Origin: Helicobacter suis | GTDB lineage: Bacteria > Campylobacterota > Campylobacteria > Campylobacterales > Helicobacteraceae | Length of the DNA stretch: 64,000 nucleotides | Reading direction: 5' to 3' | NCBI RefSeq assembly: GCF_902196135.1 | Contig: NZ_CABIKE010000007.1 | Coordinates: forward strand, 1 to 64,000 | Shown here: positions 44,930-52,740 of the stretch, in pieces | How positions within the stretch are numbered: position 1 is the first letter of the stretch | Layout of the letters: each line of letters opens with the position of its first letter | Notes under the pieces: generated by a model | The model's input: the letters and a program-made list of their open reading frames with translations, nothing else | Told to the model about the DNA's origin: nothing | Databases searched by the model: none | Position numbers and translations under genes: made by a program

Positions 44930-45285
44930 TGAGTGTACATGCAAAAAGATTAGATGCAAGATTACTTGAATACCTGCAGGAGGCCTTAGGTACTCTAGAT
45001 AATCCAGAATTAAGTAACCTCACCCTCACAGCGGTACACTGCTCTAGGGGCAAATACCACGCTGTGATTTATGTAGATGGCTCGTTTATAGATACAAAGC
45101 AAAGGGGCGTATTACTCAAGGCGCTTAAAAAAGCGACACCAATACTTCGCGCCCATGTTTTACAGGTGAGTGGGTGGTTTAAATGCCCGCAATTAGCCTT
45201 TGAATTTGACACCCAGTTAGAACAAGCACAAAGACTAGACGATCTTTTTGCCCGCATAGGTTCACAATGGACAACACAGAACTAG
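44929..45285 (+). CDS. rbfA: ribosome-binding factor A
   Basis: Assists maturation of the 30S subunit and 16S rRNA 5' end. KH-like fold with LSNLTLTAVHCSRGKYHAVIYVDG and LRAHVLQVSGWFKCPQLAFEFD patterns. 118 aa. Overlaps infB by one base and rimP by 19 bases. Confidence 0.88.
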   Translation: MSVHAKRLDARLLEYLQEALGTLDNPELSNLTLTAVHCSRGKYHAVIYVDGSFIDTKQRGVLLKALKKATPILRAHVLQVSGWFKCPQLAFEFDTQLEQAQRLDDLFARIGSQWTTQN

Positions 45286-45722
45286 AAAATCTCTTAGAGA
45301 CAACGCTTAAGGGTATGGGTTGTGCGCTCTATGATGTGGCTTTTTTAAAGGAGAATAAAAGAGATATTTTGCGTATCAGCATTAAGGCGCTAGAAGGCCC
45401 TACAAGTTTAGACATCTGTGAGGAGGCGAGTTTGCTCATCTCTCCTCTTTTAGATGTGCACGCCCCCTTTAAAAATGCCTATACGCTAGAGGTTAGTTCT
45501 ATAGGATTAGAGCGCAGTTTGAGTAAACTCAAGCATTTTAAACTCTCCATTGGGGATTTAGTGGAGTGTAAAACTATAGAAAATACCCGCTTAAAAGGTG
45601 TGATACAGGCTGTAAACGGCTCTAGTATTTTATTGCAGTGTGCAGAAGGGCTAGAAGATCTGCCCTTTGAAAACATTAAGAAAGCCAAAACGATCTTTGA
45701 ATTTAATACAGCAAAACCTTAA
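45267..45722 (+). CDS. rimP: ribosome maturation factor RimP
   Basis: Needed for 30S assembly. Signature: LRISIKALEGPTSLDICEEASLLISPLLD, then YTLEVSSIGLERSL (the family's EVSSPGxxRPL) and C-terminal Sm-like domain. 151 aa is normal. Converges with the tautomerase gene only 3 nt away. Confidence 0.9.
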   Translation: MDNTELENLLETTLKGMGCALYDVAFLKENKRDILRISIKALEGPTSLDICEEASLLISPLLDVHAPFKNAYTLEVSSIGLERSLSKLKHFKLSIGDLVECKTIENTRLKGVIQAVNGSSILLQCAEGLEDLPFENIKKAKTIFEFNTAKP

Positions 45723-45725
45723 GAT

Positions 45726-45923
45726 TTACTTAAGCTCTGTAACGCTTTGGCCTCCAATGCCCCAGTCATCTGTATCAACCTCCTCAATAATCACCACGGT
45801 TCTTGCTCTCTTTTTACCAAGTACATTAACTAACAAATCCGTATACCCTTCAATTAAAGCTTTTTTATTCTCTACACTCAGAGGGGTAGACTCGCGTGTA
45901 AGCTTAATATTGACAAGAGGCAT
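45726..45923 (-). CDS. 4-oxalocrotonate tautomerase-family protein, copy A
   Basis: Small tautomerase (65 aa) with catalytic Pro right after the initiator Met (MPLVNIKL). The KKALIEGYTDLLVNVLGK helix and EVDTDDWGIGGQSV loop match the DmpI group found in H. pylori. AAGGAG before the ATG. It is about 60% identical to copy B upstream, so the two are a tandem duplication. Physiological substrate unknown. Confidence 0.85.
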   Translation of the reverse strand: MPLVNIKLTRESTPLSVENKKALIEGYTDLLVNVLGKKRARTVVIIEEVDTDDWGIGGQSVTELK

Positions 45924-45949
45924 GCTCGCTCCTTAAAAATGATATGAAG

Positions 45950-45955
45950 ATTCTA
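45950..45955 (-). promoter_or_regulatory. -10 box for tautomerase copy A
   Basis: TAGAAT on the minus strand, in the form TGT-TAGAAT, about 27 nt before the copy A ATG. Each tautomerase therefore seems to have its own promoter. Confidence 0.4.
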
Positions 45956-46013
45956 ACACAGAAAACCCACTAAAAAAGCCAAAAATTTTTACATTAAACA
46001 TAATCAGGAAGTC

Positions 46014-46220
46014 TTAAGATTTTTTCCTAACCTCTGTAATGCTTTCGCCTCCAAAACCATAACTATCTGGATCGATCTCTTCAACAATCACAAAAGTTCT
46101 TGCCTTTGGTTTTCCAAGAATATTAACCAACAAATCCGTAGCCCCTTCAATTAAAGCCTTTTTTTCCTTAGCATTAAGAGGAGTGGCTTCTTTAGCAACT
46201 TTAATATTAACAAGAGGCAT
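46014..46220 (-). CDS. 4-oxalocrotonate tautomerase-family protein, copy B
   Basis: 68-aa tautomerase with Pro1 (MPLVNIKV), EKKALIEGATDLLVNILGK and EEIDPDSYGFGGESI; length equals the H. pylori protein. AAGGAG before the ATG. Tandem paralog of copy A, 90 nt upstream of it. Heterohexamers are conceivable since some tautomerases mix subunits, but nothing here shows it. Confidence 0.87.
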   Translation of the reverse strand: MPLVNIKVAKEATPLNAKEKKALIEGATDLLVNILGKPKARTFVIVEEIDPDSYGFGGESITEVRKKS

Positions 46221-46250
46221 GTTTACTCCTTAAATGATGTGTAGGGATTT

Positions 46251-46259
46251 ATACTAGCA
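46251..46259 (-). promoter_or_regulatory. extended -10 promoter for tautomerase copy B
   Basis: On the minus strand TGC-TAGTAT lies about 31 nt before the copy B ATG. The remaining part of 46260-46452 has no gene; it contains two close copies of GGTTAAACACC or its variant near 46405-46440. Confidence 0.4.
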
Positions 46260-46452
46260 TAGAAATTTCTACATTAACTAAACTCAGTTAAAACAGATTT
46301 TACAAAAGAGATTAAAAGAAACGCGCGTTTAGAGTTCGCTGTATTTTCAGTGATAAACCTCTTAGCAATGTTTTAAAATTTTTAACCACACTCTCATTTA
46401 AGTGGAGTTAAACACCTTTTAAATAAAGGTTAAACACCCCTTAAATTTAAGT

Positions 46453-47574
46453 TTATTGATCTATTACCCGCGTATAACTCTCTAATTTTTCCTCCCATAG
46501 CTCTTTAACTTTTTCTATCCGTTGTTTTTCTAAGGCTTTGATAAAGTGTTTTATCAGATCAAAGGCGATTGTGCCATTTTTGCTGATAGGTAGGGGGCAA
46601 ATTTCTTCTTTTAAGGCTCTTTGCGATCGCTTGTGGGCATAAGAATAACCATAACACAGACTTAAGCGGTTTAAGGCTGTTACAAAATACAGCGCAATAT
46701 AGCGGTTAAAAGGATTAAACTTAGGGCGCAAAATTTCTACATGATCGCTGGCACTAAAATTTTTGGCTTGATAAAAGCAAGTGCCCAGCACGGCACTATC
46801 AATGGTTAAACAATTTCCTTTTTCTGTCCAAAAGTTATAATATCCTGCAATGCCATTATTGGTAGCTTGGGTAGTTATATAGGGATAGTCGCCTTTTCCA
46901 TATTTTTCTAATTGTAATTTGGGAGTAGTTTTACTCCCGCTAATTTCAAACAACTCCCCTACCCTAAACTCCCTCCACTCTAAGCGCTTAGAAGTAAGAT
47001 TATTCCCATCTTCTTCTTCTTTTGTTAAAGTGGTGTTTTCTAATCCGGTTACTTTGAGATACGCCTGGATTTCTCTCAGGCGCTCCGCCTGGATTTCTCT
47101 AATAAAGACTTCCATAGCTTTAAAGGCAATCTCTCCGGTTGGGAGGTGGGGTAACATGACTTCAAGGTGTTTAATTTTACTCCATGTTGCCATATTGCCA
47201 AAAGAAAATATCCGCTTAAGGTGTTTCATAATCCCTACAAAAAACAAGCCCAATTCTCTTGTTAGTACTCCTCTGAGAAAATGTAAACACATAACCCTCG
47301 CATGAGTAACCATCTTATACTCACAACTCCGATAAAATACATTCCCAAACATATCGCAAGTCAGCGTGTTTTTGGGTAGAATTTTGGCCTTGATATTTGT
47401 TTTACCAATAACCCCATAATTTTCAACTCCTGCACTAACAACAAAATGTCCTTCGTTGTTCAAGTGTCTTTTCTGTATATCAAAATCTCCATTCTCCGGC
47501 TCAAACAAATCCCCCACTCTCACCTTTTTCCAATTAAGAGCCTGTAATGCCTCCCAACTGCTTAAAATACCCAT
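46453..47574 (-). CDS. orphan type I-like specificity subunit (HsdS)
   Basis: Two target-recognition halves: W(K)KVRVGDLFE near residue 16 and WREFRVGELFEISGS near 200, each followed by a beta-rich TRD (YITTQATNNGIAGYY in the second) and closed by a helical connector. Such a protein gives DNA specificity to a methyltransferase/restriction complex of type I or BcgI-like type. 373 aa is complete. No hsdM or hsdR is in the window, so it is an orphan or acts with a distant partner. The central connector contains the repeat noted separately at 47062-47100. ATG 47574 is preceded by AAGGG. Confidence 0.82.
   Translation of the reverse strand: MGILSSWEALQALNWKKVRVGDLFEPENGDFDIQKRHLNNEGHFVVSAGVENYGVIGKTNIKAKILPKNTLTCDMFGNVFYRSCEYKMVTHARVMCLHFLRGVLTRELGLFFVGIMKHLKRIFSFGNMATWSKIKHLEVMLPHLPTGEIAFKAMEVFIREIQAERLREIQAYLKVTGLENTTLTKEEEDGNNLTSKRLEWREFRVGELFEISGSKTTPKLQLEKYGKGDYPYITTQATNNGIAGYYNFWTEKGNCLTIDSAVLGTCFYQAKNFSASDHVEILRPKFNPFNRYIALYFVTALNRLSLCYGYSYAHKRSQRALKEEICPLPISKNGTIAFDLIKHFIKALEKQRIEKVKELWEEKLESYTRVIDQ
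47062..47100 (-). repeat. direct repeat in HsdS central linker
   Basis: CGCCTGGATTTCTCT occurs at 47062-47076 and 47086-47100, period 24, in the helical connector between the two recognition domains (protein REIQAERLREIQA). In type I enzymes such as EcoR124, gain or loss of linker repeats changes the spacer length of the recognised sequence. This repeat is in frame, so copy number could vary without a frameshift. Confidence 0.7.
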
Positions 47575-47730
47575 GCTTACCCTTGTGTTTTAGAAAATAT
47601 TAAAGACGCTCCACATTTTAACACCACTTGCTTAGACGTGATAAGAATACAGATACGCTGATTACAATTTTAGCCAACATTCAAGCTTGTTTACTTATCA
47701 TTCCCCCTTAACTCTAAGAAAAGGATTTGC

Positions 47731-48282
47731 ATGCGTTTTTCATTAATTAGTCTTGTTTTAGCCGGATTTTTAAGTGCCGCAACTTATAGCGTAGATGTGA
47801 GCCATTCTAATGCTGGGTTTGAGGTTAGGCATATGTTGGTGGCTAAAGTAGAGGGGAATTTTTCAAATTTTAGCGGGAAAGCAGAAATTGAAAAAGGCAA
47901 ACTCAAGGCTTTAGAGGGGGTGGTGCAGATTAAAAGCATTTCTACAAAAGATAATGACCGGGATACCCGTTTACGATCATCTGATTTTTTTGATGCTACC
48001 CGTTTCCCACAAGGCACTTTAAAGGCGATTTCTATCCAGCAAAAAAGCGGGGGTATTTTACAGATACAGGCTAAGCTTAAATTAAAAGATGTAGAAAAAA
48101 CCATCACTTTAAAGGGTAAAATTGTTGGGCCCGGTAAAAATCTGATGGATTCTAAAGAAATTTACGGGTTAGAGTTACAGGGGAGTATTAATAGAAAAGA
48201 TTTTGGGATTGGAAAAGATATAGCAGAAAGCATGGTAGGTAATGAGATTTTACTACGCATTAATTTAGAAGTGGAGTTATAG
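47731..48282 (+). CDS. YceI-family periplasmic protein
   Basis: Signal peptide (ending LSAATYSVD, about residue 17), then a YceI lipocalin-like barrel that binds isoprenoids: DVSHSNAGFEVRHM, GNFSNFSGKAEIEKG and FFDATRFPQGTLKA are typical, as is DFGIGKD near the end. 183 aa. AAAAGGA before the ATG. Role in Helicobacter is not established; possibly lipid or quinone-like carrier. Confidence 0.9.
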   Translation: MRFSLISLVLAGFLSAATYSVDVSHSNAGFEVRHMLVAKVEGNFSNFSGKAEIEKGKLKALEGVVQIKSISTKDNDRDTRLRSSDFFDATRFPQGTLKAISIQQKSGGILQIQAKLKLKDVEKTITLKGKIVGPGKNLMDSKEIYGLELQGSINRKDFGIGKDIAESMVGNEILLRINLEVEL

Positions 48283-48322
48283 CCCTCCACAAAGCTACAA
48301 TTGCCTATTTTGAGGAGAGTTT

Positions 48323-49393
48323 TTGCAAATTAACACCATTTTACAGGGTAATTGTTTAGATATTTTAAAAGATTTGCCAAGCCAGAGTGTAGATTTTATT
48401 TTTGCAGACCCGCCCTATTTTATGCAAACACAGGGCGAGCTTTTGCGTGTAGGTGGGGCTAGATTTGAAGGAGTGCAAGAGGATTGGGATCAATTTAAGA
48501 ACTTTGCCCATTATGATGATTTTTCTTATCTCTGGCTTACTCAATGCCAACGGCTCTTAAAAAATAGGGGAAGTATTTGTGTGATTGGATCGTTTCAAAA
48601 TATCTACCGCTTGGGCTATTTAATGCAAAATTTAGGCTTTTGGATCATTAATGACATCATTTGGCATAAAACTAACCCCGTGCCTAATTTTACAGGAAGC
48701 AGGCTTTGTAATGCCCATGAAATTATTTTATGGTGTGCTAAAGATAAAAAAGCCTCTTTTACCTTTAATTATAAAACTTTAAAGTCTTTAAACCAGAATA
48801 AGCAAGAAAAATCGGTGTGGGCTATTCCAATATGTACAGGGAGTGAACGGCTGAAAAACCAAGAGGGCAATAAATTACACCCCACCCAAAAACCTGAAAA
48901 ACTCTTAGAAAAACTCATTTTAATGGCAACAAAACCCCATGATCTCATCTTAGATCCCTTTTTTGGCACGGGAACTACAGGGGCTATGGCTAAAAAGTTA
49001 GGCCGTTCTTTTTTAGGCATTGAAAAAAATGAAATTTATATTAAAGCCGCACAAAAAAGAATAGAAAAGATAACGATTAGTCAAGATGCAATGGCTTATT
49101 TAGAATTAGAGAAAAAGCCCCCTAAGGTGTCTATGAAAGTCTTAATAGATACAGGGCATTTAACAATTGGGGATAAGTTATATTCTCCAGACTACCAAGA
49201 AAAATGCCAAGTTTTAGCAAATGGGAAAGTTTGTGATGCAAGTGGACAGGTGTTATCTATTCATAAAATGAGCGCTAAGATTTTAAACAAGATTAATCAT
49301 AACGGCTGGGATTATTTTTATATCAAAGATGGCATGCAATTTATCCCTTTAAACCAGTTGCGCTATTGTTATCACAAAATAGATGCAAGATAA
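48323..49393 (+). CDS. beta-class DNA adenine methyltransferase, HinfI/CcrM type (GANTC)
   Basis: Motif order is beta class: catalytic DPPYFMQTQGELLR near residue 30, then the target region, then FxGxG (DPFFGTGTTGAMAKKLGR) near 214. The long stretches WDQF, WLTQCQRLLK, VIGSFQNIYRLGYLMQNLGFWIINDIIW and NPVPNF match M.HinfI and CcrM, which methylate the adenine of GANTC. The C-terminal about 90 residues resemble the RAMA-type DNA-binding tail of CcrM. Starts at TTG with GAGGAG. 356 aa. Specificity is inferred from similarity. No intact nuclease follows. Confidence 0.88.
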   Translation: MQINTILQGNCLDILKDLPSQSVDFIFADPPYFMQTQGELLRVGGARFEGVQEDWDQFKNFAHYDDFSYLWLTQCQRLLKNRGSICVIGSFQNIYRLGYLMQNLGFWIINDIIWHKTNPVPNFTGSRLCNAHEIILWCAKDKKASFTFNYKTLKSLNQNKQEKSVWAIPICTGSERLKNQEGNKLHPTQKPEKLLEKLILMATKPHDLILDPFFGTGTTGAMAKKLGRSFLGIEKNEIYIKAAQKRIEKITISQDAMAYLELEKKPPKVSMKVLIDTGHLTIGDKLYSPDYQEKCQVLANGKVCDASGQVLSIHKMSAKILNKINHNGWDYFYIKDGMQFIPLNQLRYCYHKIDAR

Positions 49394-49836
49394 AATCCAA
49401 AGCTTGATTTATTCTAGTGTTTTAGAAATCCTACATAACGCCCATTTAAAAATACCTAAACTGCAATATATAAAAATAAAATCCATTTTATCCCGACAAA
49501 ATATCGTGTTCTAGGTGGGCTTTTGCAGAGCATGAATATCCAGTTTGGAAATTTCATATTTATCAAGGATTAATGATAAACTAATTGATTCTTACATCAC
49601 AGAGTGAGGAAAGTATGCCAATCTTAAAAATGCTTTTGATAACCTGTGTGTACAAATCTTTAAAAATAGCAAAGAAGCTAGCGATTTTATCTATCTTACC
49701 CACGATATTGATTTGCTTTTTAGAGAAAAGAGAAAGATTTTTATCCACAAGTTACACAGATTTAGAGGATTATTTATCTTATTTTTGCGATGATCCTAGA
49801 AATCTTAAGATTTTGATAAGCTATTTCAAACATTAA
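49383..49836 (+). pseudogene. decayed ORF after GANTC methyltransferase, perhaps nuclease remnant
   Basis: Three frames each hold protein-like fragments: frame of 49383 (MQDKIQSLIYSSVLEILHNA...), then from about 49504 the next frame (SRWAFAEHEYPVWKFHIYQG), then from 49611 (YANLKNAFDNLCVQIFKNS...DFIYLTHDIDLLF) and a C-terminal piece (YTDLEDYLSYFCDDPRN) ending at 49836. The start overlaps the methyltransferase stop by about 11 nt, as a coupled partner gene would. The best reading is a frameshifted gene; its position suggests the cognate restriction endonuclease, but I cannot confirm the family. Confidence 0.45.
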
Positions 49837-49941
49837 CCCTTTCCTCCCCAAACCCTCAGTTTTAACCTAAAAAACAAGTCTATAAAGTTATTTTTTAGAA
49901 AACGCGCACCAATGGGATTTTTTTAACGATCATATGGATTT
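49837..49941. other. AT-rich intergenic leader
   Basis: No gene seen. The stretch leads into the 11-bp repeat array. Confidence 0.4.
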
Positions 49942-50044
49942 TAAGATAACATTAAGATAACATTAAGATAACATTAAGATAACATTAAGATAACATTAAG
50001 ATAACATTAAGATAACATTAAGATAACATTAAGATAACATTAAG
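49942..50044 (+). repeat. nine tandem copies of an 11-bp unit
   Basis: The unit TAAGATAACAT is repeated nine times without a mismatch (49942-50040), plus the partial TAAG. The array ends 33 nt before the Hop porin ATG, with only TACTATT-like -10 sequence between. Identical units imply recent copy-number change. Eleven bases is close to one helical turn, so AT-runs repeat on one face of the helix. Copy number probably tunes expression of the porin, as other simple repeats do in Helicobacter OMP promoters. Confidence 0.85.
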
Positions 50045-50076
50045 CAAAATACTATTCTTACTTATAAAGGAGCTCC

Positions 50077-51747
50077 ATGCGAAAAAATAATCAAAAATTA
50101 GGCTTTCAGTGTAGTTTGGTGCTATGCGCCTCTTTGTCTTCTCTGTGTGCAGATGTGAGAAATGGGTTTTATCTTGAAGGAAGTGCGGGAGCACAAAACA
50201 TGGCGGTTGCCTCTCAAACCCCTAGCCCTCCAGTTATGATTCATAGCACAAGCCTACAAAATAATATCAAAGCACACCTCCAAGAATTAATTGCTAAACT
50301 CACCAGCCTAAATAGCACAGCAGCCCAAGTTGGCACAACAAAAAATGTTTCAGAGATTAGCGGCCCTATTGATGCGAAAACCACTTTAGAAGAAATAAAA
50401 ACCCTAGAGAGTCAAATTGCTAATGAAATTAGCTTACTACAAAAGTTAATCGCCTCTTCACAAGATTCGCAGGATAAATCCTCTAATCAGCAGATTTTAT
50501 CAGCTTACCAGCAGGTTTTAGAAAGTCTAAAAAGTGTAGATAGCTCTTTAGAATCACAAATTGAGCAATACAATAGCAAGCTTTCTACAGAGAAAAGCGC
50601 GTATAACACGGCTCAGTCAACCATAAGTAAATTAAAAGAGGATACGAGCTCTTGTATTGGTGTCTCTAAATGTAACGCCGGAGAGACACCTCAAACTTCA
50701 CAACTCAAGCAAGATATTACAACGCTAATTACCACTTCTTATAACATTCTTAACAACGATATTAAAAATTTCCTTAGTAATCCAGCAAGTGCGCTTGTGA
50801 TTTCACAAGATCAATATAGTAAGGCTATTTCAGATGCAGATAATGAGGTTAAAACATGCAATTTAAAGAGCAGTTCTGGTATTAGCTCATGCTTTACTAC
50901 TTTACGCGGTGAGATGTTTAACGGTAAAACGCCTAGTGGTATTTCTGTTGCACAACTTGCAGAGATTTATGAGTGGTTTAGTAAAGTTGGTAGTCAGCTT
51001 TTGGCAAGTAATAACACAAGCCAAGAGCTCGAATTGCTTAAGATCTATAACGATTCTATCGGGATTGCCACTATTACCTCTCCTAGTAGCTACGGCCTAA
51101 AAAATGTAACTCCCCCAACCTTAGGTTTAACTTATCATACTCAAGCTAGCACAATTACTTCCGATCAAACTAAAGCAAACCAACAGCATAACCTCACACC
51201 TATGCAGGCTTTAATCAGTCTTGCGCCTCTAAGTAATACCATTAATAGTCTTTCACGCCCTTTTGGTAATGTTAATTGGAATGCTAGCATAGGCGTTGGA
51301 TACCAGTATTTCTTTAGCCGCCATTTTGGTTTTGATGCCTATATCAACACAACATATAACTATCTAAACAGCCCGCTTTTAAAACGGCTAGATAATTTTA
51401 AAGCATTGCAGGGGGTTTCATGGGGAATTGGAGCAGATTTAATTTATGATATGCTTGTTGCTAAAGGACAACAAAAATGGTTTGCAGGTTTATTTGCCGG
51501 AATTGCTGGGGTGGGCAATTATTATTATTTAGACATGAAAGAGACCCCCTTAGCGCGCACACGAGGGTATAATGTGCTTTTTAATTGGGGGTTGCGTTTC
51601 CAACGATCGCATAATATCTTTAAAATCGGGGTCAAAAACCCTCTCATCACCCGCAATTTATCCATGCAAGCTAATACCACAAAAGTGATCTTAAACAAAA
51701 CAGCAAAAAGCGCTAATATCTATATTTCGTATGCCTATCTCTTTTAA
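50077..51747 (+). CDS. Hop-family outer membrane protein
   Basis: Signal peptide (to about residue 26, SSLCAD) followed by the Hop start VRNGFYLEGSAGAQ, a long helical passenger region with a Cys pair (SSCIGVSKCNAG) and a later Cys pair (KTCNLKSSSGISSCF), and the C-terminal barrel beginning NVNWNASIGVGYQYFF and ending YISYAYLF, typical of the family. Hops include the adhesins BabA and SabA. 556 aa. GGAG before the ATG. Binding partner unknown. Confidence 0.92.
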   Translation: MRKNNQKLGFQCSLVLCASLSSLCADVRNGFYLEGSAGAQNMAVASQTPSPPVMIHSTSLQNNIKAHLQELIAKLTSLNSTAAQVGTTKNVSEISGPIDAKTTLEEIKTLESQIANEISLLQKLIASSQDSQDKSSNQQILSAYQQVLESLKSVDSSLESQIEQYNSKLSTEKSAYNTAQSTISKLKEDTSSCIGVSKCNAGETPQTSQLKQDITTLITTSYNILNNDIKNFLSNPASALVISQDQYSKAISDADNEVKTCNLKSSSGISSCFTTLRGEMFNGKTPSGISVAQLAEIYEWFSKVGSQLLASNNTSQELELLKIYNDSIGIATITSPSSYGLKNVTPPTLGLTYHTQASTITSDQTKANQQHNLTPMQALISLAPLSNTINSLSRPFGNVNWNASIGVGYQYFFSRHFGFDAYINTTYNYLNSPLLKRLDNFKALQGVSWGIGADLIYDMLVAKGQQKWFAGLFAGIAGVGNYYYLDMKETPLARTRGYNVLFNWGLRFQRSHNIFKIGVKNPLITRNLSMQANTTKVILNKTAKSANIYISYAYLF

Positions 51748-51761
51748 GTTTTAGTTTGTTT

Positions 51762-51782
51762 CTAGCCTAATTTATGGGCTAG
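51762..51782 (+). terminator. hairpin after Hop gene
   Basis: CTAGCC and GGCTAG form a 6-bp stem with a 9-nt loop, 15 nt past the Hop stop. No clear U-run, so a weak terminator or a random palindrome. Confidence 0.3.
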
Positions 51783-51876
51783 CGCTGGCAATGCTTTTTA
51801 AATTTAGCTTTGTAGTCTTTAAGTGGGCGATCTTTTAATAAAATAAGCTAGAATGTTTGAAAAGCAGGAGTTTTAA

Positions 51877-52731
51877 ATGCTTAGCATTGCCCATAGCCCA
51901 GATGCAGATGATGTTTTTATGTTTTATGCCCTAGCATTTGGCTGGGTTGACTTCCCTAAACCCTTCACTCACCACGCCCTAGACATTCAAACTCTCAATA
52001 CAGAGGCACTTAAAGGCACGCATGCTATTAGTGCAGTGAGCTTTGCCCTCTATCCGCTAATTAAAGATCAATACGCTCTTTTAGAGTGTGCCACTAGCTT
52101 TGGAGAGGGCTATGGGCCTAAGCTAGTGCGCCTTAAAAACAAACCCCTAAAAAAGAATTTTAAAGTGGCTTTGAGCGGGCGTTATACCACTAATGCCATG
52201 CTCTTTAGACTTTATTACCCACAAGCGCGTATCGTGTATAAAAACTTTTTAGAGATTGAACAGGCGGTGCTTAACTCAGAGGTAGATGCGGGGGTTTTAA
52301 TCCATGAAAGTATTTTAGATTTCCATGCAGATTTAGTAGTAGAAAAAGAAATGTGGGAGATCTGGTGCGCGCTAAGTGATTCTACCTTGCCTTTGCCGCT
52401 TGGTTGTATGATCTTGCGCCGGTCTATTCCGCTTTTACAGGCAATTTTGATGCAAGAGGCTTTAAGCAAGGCGATAAAAATCGCCCTTAAGCACCAAAAT
52501 TTACTTTCACAAATGCTTTTAGAGCGGCATTTATTGCGGGTAGAAAAGGATCAATTAAACACCTATTTAAAGATGTATGCCAATGAAAGCGCTTGTTCAC
52601 TAAGCCCTAGACAACAAGCAGGCATTGATAAACTCTTTGAAATAGGCTTTAAACACGGGTTATATAGCGAATTTATTAGCTGTGCTGATCACTGTATCCC
52701 CACAGATTATAAACATTTGCGTTTGTCTTGA
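51877..52731 (+). CDS. mqnD: 1,4-dihydroxy-6-naphthoate synthase MqnD
   Basis: Enzyme of the futalosine pathway that Helicobacter uses for menaquinone. N-terminal SIAHSPDADDVFMFYAL and the AVSFALYP, ATSFGEGYGPKLV and DAGVLIHE segments match MqnD. 284 aa is normal. AGGAG before the ATG. Followed by a lipase-like gene after 9 nt. Confidence 0.9.
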   Translation: MLSIAHSPDADDVFMFYALAFGWVDFPKPFTHHALDIQTLNTEALKGTHAISAVSFALYPLIKDQYALLECATSFGEGYGPKLVRLKNKPLKKNFKVALSGRYTTNAMLFRLYYPQARIVYKNFLEIEQAVLNSEVDAGVLIHESILDFHADLVVEKEMWEIWCALSDSTLPLPLGCMILRRSIPLLQAILMQEALSKAIKIALKHQNLLSQMLLERHLLRVEKDQLNTYLKMYANESACSLSPRQQAGIDKLFEIGFKHGLYSEFISCADHCIPTDYKHLRLS

Positions 52732-52740
52732 AGGAAAAGC

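Noticed and set aside
45667-45936. 89-aa plus-strand ORF across rimP end and tautomerase copy A
   Set aside because: Out of frame with rimP and antisense to the tautomerase; composition is low-complexity and start unsupported.
49740-49748. TTATCCACA, the E. coli DnaA-box consensus
   Set aside because: A single isolated match inside a decayed gene, far from dnaA, with no AT-rich unwinding region or further boxes; chance is the simplest reading.
49585-49836. 83-aa ORF as a separate gene
   Set aside because: Its N-terminal half reads as an artificial hydrophobic peptide, while the other frames hold more protein-like sequence; treated as part of a frameshifted pseudogene.
49942-50040. Tandem 11-bp repeats as a CRISPR array
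   Set aside because: The units are directly contiguous with no spacers and far too short; no cas genes are near.
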